A stretch of DNA of 33,045 nucleotides, taken from positions 1-33,045 of the forward strand of contig CAJTEW010000028.1 in assembly GCA_910575605.1 (NCBI GenBank), in the 5' to 3' direction. Source of the DNA: Lachnospiraceae bacterium (GTDB taxonomy: Bacteria; Bacillota; Clostridia; Lachnospirales; Lachnospiraceae). Position 1 is the stretch's first letter; every line of letters begins with the position of its first letter. A model generated the notes under the pieces. That model was given only the letters and a program-made list of their open reading frames with translations, was not told the DNA's origin and searched no databases. Made by a program: the position numbers and the translations under genes. Shown here in pieces: positions 31,921 through 33,045 of the stretch.

Positions 31921-32062
31921 CAGATAGTTGAACAGGACATCAACTATCTCCCCCTCATAAAAGTAACGCATCGGTAATACCGATGCCGCACTTTACTCTC
32001 ATTCCTTTAGATAACTATAACAACGACGAGAACCCGCGAGCCGTAAGGTGAGCGGGTTTTCG
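31921..32062 (+). ncRNA. Candidate structured small RNA or leader
   Basis: Downstream of a TATACT box come three hairpins: a perfect 10-bp stem AGATAGTTGA/TCAACTATCT (31922-31949), a perfect 9-bp stem GCATCGGTA/TACCGATGC with a 1-nt centre (31968-31986), which as RNA must open a few pairs to form a loop, and a terminator at 32028-32061. No open frame of note lies in this stretch on the plus strand. It may be a free small RNA of about 140 nt or the attenuated leader of a gene lost to the IS insertion. No known Rfam class was recognised. Confidence 0.35.
32028..32061 (+). terminator. Terminator before the IS3-family element
   Basis: AACCCGC (32031-32037) pairs with GCGGGTT (32052-32058), with inner CC/GG around a GTAA tetraloop, then TTTTC. 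It fits a rho-independent terminator with a short T-run. Confidence 0.65.
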
Positions 32063-32110
32063 CTGCTTATGAGGTTTGTCCAAATTGCACTGTGGACAGT
32101 TTTTGAAGTG

Positions 32111-32154
32111 AACCCCTTTTATTAGACAAAAATGAAAGTCTAATGAAAGGGGTT
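32111..32154 (+). promoter_or_regulatory. Hairpin hiding the transposase ribosome site
   Basis: Arms AACCCCTTTTATTAGAC (32111-32127) and GTCTAATGAAAGGGGTT (32138-32154) pair over 17 positions with only one G-U. The 3' arm contains the GAAAGGGG ribosome site of OrfA (ATG at 32161). A transcript reading in from outside would fold and block translation, while a transcript starting inside the element would lack the 5' arm. This is a recognised IS strategy against read-through. Confidence 0.75.
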
Positions 32155-32160
32155 ATTTCT

Positions 32161-32610
32161 ATGTCTGGAAGAAAAATATATTCTGCAGAACTCAAGCTGG
32201 AAATTGTGGAGCGGTATCTCAAAGGAGATATTGGAATCAAAAAACTGGCACAGGAATACCATGTCAGCTATGGTGATATTCAAAAATGGAGGGATGCCTA
32301 TCAGGAGCATGGCGTGGAAGGATTAAGCACTACACACAGAACTTATACTGGCGAATTTAAAGTCTCTGTTGTAGAATATATGCATAATACAGGTGCATCC
32401 ATCCGAAAGATGGCAGCCCACTTCAACATCCCTTCCTTCAGGACTGTTTCCCAATGGGAACGCATCTACTATGAGCAAGGGAAGGATGCCCTGTTTAAAG
32501 AACAGAGAGGCAGGACATCAAAAATGGGGAAAAACGTCCACAGAAACCAAAAACAAACATAGAGACAAACGAAGACCTGCTTGCCGAAGTGTAACGCCTT
32601 CGCATGGAGA
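32161..32610 (+). pseudogene. IS3-family transposase OrfA, frameshifted
   Basis: The start MSGRKIYSAELKLEIVERYL at 32161 has AAAGGGG 8-9 nt upstream. Two helix-turn-helix segments are seen: KKLAQEYHVSYGDIQKWRDA and RKMAAHFNIPSFRTVSQWER. Around 32521-32537 the frame slips: the original reading continues one frame over as PQKPKTNIETNEDLLAEV, meets a TAA at 32592-32594 where a glutamine codon is expected, and goes on as RLRMENEYLKKLNALIQKRE (leucine zipper). The frame in place ends early at a TAG (32560-32562). So OrfA carries at least two inactivating changes. Confidence 0.85.
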
Positions 32611-32614
32611 ATGA

Positions 32615-33045
32615 ATACCTAAAAAAATTAAATGCCTTAATTCAAAAGCGGGAAAGAGCAGAGAAACCGACAAAGTAGCTGTCATTACAGAATTAAGGCA
32701 GAAATATAAACTGGCAGCATTACTAGAACTGGCAGAAATGCCGCGGAGCACCTATTATTACCATGTAAAACAGATGAAGAAGCCGGATAAATACGCCGCC
32801 GTTAAGGAAAACATCACGGCTATCTACCATGAAAACCAGGGGCGGTATGGATATCGCCGTATCACAATGGAACTGCATAACCGTGGATATCAGGCCAACC
32901 ATAAAACAGTTCAGAGACTGATGAAGACCCTGCATCTGAAATGCATGGTAAGAATTAAAAAATATCGTTCCTACAAGGGAGAAGTTGGAAAGATTGCGCC
33001 TAATATACTGAAAAGGGATTTCAACACTACAGCACCGAACCAGAA
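32615..33045 (+). CDS. IS3-family transposase OrfB, partial at window end
   Basis: The frame opens after a TGA at 32612-32614 and is uninterrupted to the window edge. It is reached from the (restored) OrfA frame by a -1 slip on A7 at 32621-32627, the classical way to make the OrfAB transposase. VITELRQKYKLAALLELAEM, PRSTYYYH, GRYGYRRITMELHNRGYQAN and HKTVQRLMKTLHLKCMVRIK are the usual HTH_21 segment before the DDE catalytic domain. The DDE part, expected about 40 residues on, lies outside the window. Alone it is likely not expressed, because OrfA is broken. Confidence 0.85.
   Translation, partial: MPKKIKCLNSKAGKSRETDKVAVITELRQKYKLAALLELAEMPRSTYYYHVKQMKKPDKYAAVKENITAIYHENQGRYGYRRITMELHNRGYQANHKTVQRLMKTLHLKCMVRIKKYRSYKGEVGKIAPNILKRDFNTTAPNQ

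Larger units (their letters stand above)
32090..33045 (+). mobile_element. IS3-family (IS150-like) insertion sequence, left part, defective
   Basis: Two reading frames with helix-turn-helix OrfA and DDE-integrase OrfB layout, A7 slippery site (32621-32627) and a leader hairpin define an IS3-family element. The element continues past the window end. The left edge is not certain: a short inverted repeat (TGTCCA at 32077 and TGGACA at 32093) lies near it and the true terminal repeat cannot be fixed without the right end. OrfA has both a frameshift and a nonsense codon, so this copy is inactive. Confidence 0.8.

Noticed and set aside
1-33045. CRISPR arrays, tRNA or rRNA genes
   Set aside because: No regularly spaced direct repeats and no cloverleaf or rRNA-like sequence were seen in a reading of both strands.

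Overview
The window reads as the chromosome of a low-to-mid GC anaerobic Firmicute, most likely a gut Lachnospiraceae (Clostridium cluster XIVa). Strong AGGAGG-type ribosome binding sites, a fused SfsA-MutY protein, a CD1871A-type CXXC mini-protein beside a NapH-like ferredoxin, a bacteriohemerythrin and a class-IIC PTS permease all fit that group. The taxon is an inference from gene content; no rRNA marker or tRNA is present.

Positions 1-12000 are accessory and partly decayed. They start with a scrap of a conjugative coupling protein (VirD4), then a DUF6440 mini-protein and a two-gene unit holding a DarT1-associated-type NADAR protein (DNA ADP-ribosylation reversal family) and an unknown small protein. 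A proline iminopeptidase follows. Next come the ruins of an antimicrobial-peptide-type two-component/ABC module: permease fragments, a histidine kinase with an internal deletion and frameshift, and a response regulator cut after its receiver core. A HelD-like RNA polymerase recycling ATPase is intact. Beside it is the 3' half of an SF2 helicase, which ends head-to-head at about 8870 against the frameshifted tail of another gene. That tail leads into two intact P-loop ATPases resembling the BREX BrxC/BrxD (DUF2791) class. I read this as a rearranged defence-type ATPase/helicase island.

Positions 12000-31700 are mostly ordinary core metabolism: an orphan ECF transporter S component; an L-arabinose operon (araA-araB-araD, minus strand) with a divergent AraC-type regulator; tex; a TetR regulator; a lipid cluster (diacylglycerol kinase-like, glycerophosphodiester phosphodiesterase, PAP2 phosphatase); bacteriohemerythrin; a small alarmone synthetase followed by the SfsA-MutY fusion; a PTS IIC permease with a corrinoid adenosyltransferase; a redox operon (PHP phosphoesterase, TlpA-like lipoprotein, CXXC mini-protein, NapH-like ferredoxin); and endonuclease III. 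Several promoters with 17-bp spacers and several hairpin terminators can be read directly.

Positions 31717-33045 hold a structured non-coding stretch (promoter-like boxes, two perfect hairpins, a terminator), then the left part of an inactivated IS3-family element that runs off the window.

Three palindromic repeats sharing GGGGAC...GTCCCC ends (3961-4003, 11769-11845, 31009-31061) are scattered through the window and look like members of one REP/MITE-like family. I found no complete new system. The best candidates for new biology are the NADAR gene pair, the rearranged ATPase/helicase locus, the SfsA-MutY fusion, the GGGGAC palindrome family and the possible small RNA near 31920-32060.
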